A program made the translations under genes and the position numbers. 6,194 bases of DNA from an uncultured Eubacterium sp. (GTDB lineage: Bacteria > Bacillota > Clostridia > Lachnospirales > Lachnospiraceae). Every line of letters starts with the position of its first letter. Positions within the stretch are counted from its first letter, which is position 1. A model generated the notes under the pieces. It worked only from the letters and a program-made list of their open reading frames with translations, did not search any database and had not been told where the DNA came from. The stretch spans positions 1-6,194 of the forward strand of contig CABRZK010000152.1 of NCBI GenBank assembly GCA_902475415.1, written 5' to 3'. Positions 5,288 through 6,194 of this stretch are shown here, one piece after another.

Positions 5288-5308
5288 CATAAGCAATTTT
5301 TACTTATG
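5288..5308 (+). other. Small hairpin between ktrB and ktrA
   Basis: CATAAG (5288-5293) and CTTATG (5303-5308) form a 6-bp stem with a 9-nt AT-rich loop in the 98-bp gap, followed by GTATTTTATG. It might be an inefficient terminator or an RNA processing or stability site, but it may also be chance in AT-rich sequence. Confidence 0.25.
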
Positions 5309-5325
5309 GTATTTTATGAAAGAAA

Positions 5326-5331
5326 AAGGAG
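5326..5331 (+). promoter_or_regulatory. Ribosome binding site that sets the ktrA start
   Basis: AAGGAG ends 7 nt before the ATG at 5339-5341. An in-frame ATG at 5306 lies upstream of this site and would add 11 residues before the Rossmann beta strand; it lacks its own purine-rich site, so 5339 is preferred. Confidence 0.75.
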
Positions 5332-5338
5332 CACCTGT

Positions 5339-5995
5339 ATGAAATCATTTTTAATTATCGGTATGGGACGTTTCGGCAGTCATCTCTGCCAGAATCTCGC
5401 AAAACTTGGAAATGAAGTAATGATCGTTGATAAAAACGAAGAACTATTAGAGCCACTGCTTCCATATGTCACAGATGCCAAAATCGGTGACTGTACCAAA
5501 GAAGAGGTACTGAAAAGTCTGGGCGTTGGAAATTTTGATAAATGCTTTATATGCATTGGAACTGATTTTCAGAGCAGTCTGGAAATTACCTGTCTGCTCA
5601 AAGAACTCGGAGCCAAATACGTGGTCAGCAAAGCCACCCGCGATGTACATGCAAAATTTCTGCTGCGTAACGGTGCGGATAAAATCGTTTATCCAGATCG
5701 GGATATTGCCGAAAAATGTGCGGTACAGTACAGTTCCGACAGCATCTTTGATTACTTTGAACTCAGTAATAATTTTTCTATCTACGAACTGGCTCCACTC
5801 CCGGAATGGATTGGAAAAACAATCATAGATATGGATATCCGCAACAAATATCATACCAACATCGTTGCCATCCAGGGCAAAGATGGTATCCAGGCAATGC
5901 CGCCTGCTAACTACCGTTTTAACGAAGAAGAACATCTGCTCGTTATGGGAAAAAACGAGGACATTCGGAAACTGGTCCGTAAATACAACAATTAA
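5339..5995 (+). CDS. ktrA: Ktr/Trk potassium uptake regulatory subunit (RCK protein)
   Basis: The 218-residue cytoplasmic protein is the gating subunit partner of the preceding membrane protein. The RCK_N (TrkA_N) Rossmann domain spans about 1-135. It has the dinucleotide/ATP-binding loop GMGRFG (8-13), the acidic residue at the end of the second strand (IVD, Asp31), the GDCT motif (50-53) and CIGTDF (72-77). The RCK_C (TrkA_C) domain spans about 145-216 and ends in EEEHLLVMGKNEDIRKL, typical for the family. In characterised relatives RCK_N binds ATP/ADP/NAD(H) and RCK_C can bind c-di-AMP; which ligands apply here is inference. Length and single RCK_N/RCK_C organisation match KtrA rather than the duplicated E. 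coli-type TrkA. Downstream there is no clear intrinsic terminator; a structured element begins within about 45 bp of the stop. Confidence 0.94.
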   Translation: MKSFLIIGMGRFGSHLCQNLAKLGNEVMIVDKNEELLEPLLPYVTDAKIGDCTKEEVLKSLGVGNFDKCFICIGTDFQSSLEITCLLKELGAKYVVSKATRDVHAKFLLRNGADKIVYPDRDIAEKCAVQYSSDSIFDYFELSNNFSIYELAPLPEWIGKTIIDMDIRNKYHTNIVAIQGKDGIQAMPPANYRFNEEEHLLVMGKNEDIRKLVRKYNN

Positions 5996-6038
5996 ATTCC
6001 TGTTTAGGTGAAAGCGAAAAAGCTGGAACCAGAAATCC

Positions 6039-6194
6039 ATGCAGACACGGACGATTTTCTATTTGCGCTGCGCCGCTGATTTTCGCCTCCTCCCGCGAAC
6101 TCCCATCCTGCAAAACCAGCAGGATGCTCAGACACACTCCCGGAGGCGAAGCTATGCTCGCTCCAATGACGAAAATCGACCTACCGTCTTGCAT
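6039..6194. repeat. Structured intergenic element with nested inverted repeats, cut by the window edge
   Basis: Several inverted pairs nest around one centre. ATGCA (6039-6043) pairs with TGCAT (6190-6194) and GAC (6044-6046) with GTC (6186-6188). CGATTTTC (6052-6059) pairs with GAAAATCG (6171-6178), TTCGCCTCC (6082-6090) with GGAGGCGAA (6142-6150), and CATCCTGC (6104-6111) with GCAGGATG (6119-6126) around AAAACCA. GATTTTCG (6078-6085) offers an alternative partner for CGAAAATC (6170-6177). The whole stretch could fold into one long branched stem. It follows ktrA, lacks a T-tail and has no convincing gene. A minus-strand frame is open across it from an ATG at the very edge, which I do not accept as a gene. 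It may be a copy of a dispersed intergenic repeat or a structured RNA; the outer boundary may lie beyond 6194. Confidence 0.6.

Noticed and set aside
5447..6040. Minus-strand open frame of 197 codons
   Set aside because: It is antisense to ktrA, whose domains and motifs are unambiguous. The translation (Phe/Ile-rich) shows no recognisable domain.
5943..6194. Open minus-strand frame of 83 codons beginning with ATG at the right edge
   Set aside because: It runs through the structured inverted-repeat element and ends inside the antisense of ktrA. The composition is not protein-like in any family I know, and its ribosome binding site would lie outside the window. Gene finders may call it, but the paired structure explains the sequence better.

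Overview
The window looks like chromosomal DNA from an endospore-forming member of the Clostridia, most likely a gut-type Lachnospiraceae. The reasons are an alpha/beta-type small acid-soluble spore protein, strong AGGAGG-type ribosome binding sites, moderate GC content, a DUF1653 protein with the C-terminal extension I associate with Clostridia, and a KtrB/KtrA potassium uptake pair. The genus cannot be fixed from the sequence alone.

Layout from left to right. (1) The last 84 codons of glmS (+), followed by a small AT-rich hairpin and a strong GC-rich hairpin that can serve both glmS and the converging spore-protein gene. (2) A SASP gene (-) with a possible sporulation-type promoter. (3) A DJ-1/PfpI-family gene (-). 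(4) A 76-bp imperfect palindrome flanked by near-identical 8-bp direct repeats, placed between the divergent DJ-1 and CYTH genes. (5) A CYTH-domain triphosphatase-type gene (+) with an operator-like inverted repeat in its leader. (6) Two minus-strand genes in tandem. The upstream one encodes a membrane-anchored protein of unknown function and is broken by one in-frame amber codon; the downstream one encodes a DUF1653 protein. Both carry in-frame tandem repeats in their linkers. (7) A ktrB-ktrA pair (+), divergent from the broken gene, encoding a potassium-translocating subunit and its nucleotide-binding RCK regulator. (8) A highly structured, non-coding-looking element with nested inverted repeats that runs off the right edge.

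Most genes are ordinary housekeeping or accessory functions: amino-sugar synthesis, spore DNA protection, potassium homeostasis and polyphosphate/nucleotide-type hydrolysis. The less ordinary signals are the MITE-like palindrome, the amber-interrupted gene with its adjacent 15-residue repeat, the 14-residue repeat in the DUF1653 protein, and the structured element at the right end. No CRISPR array, tRNA, rRNA, phage gene or transposase gene was found, and I see no convincing new multi-gene system.
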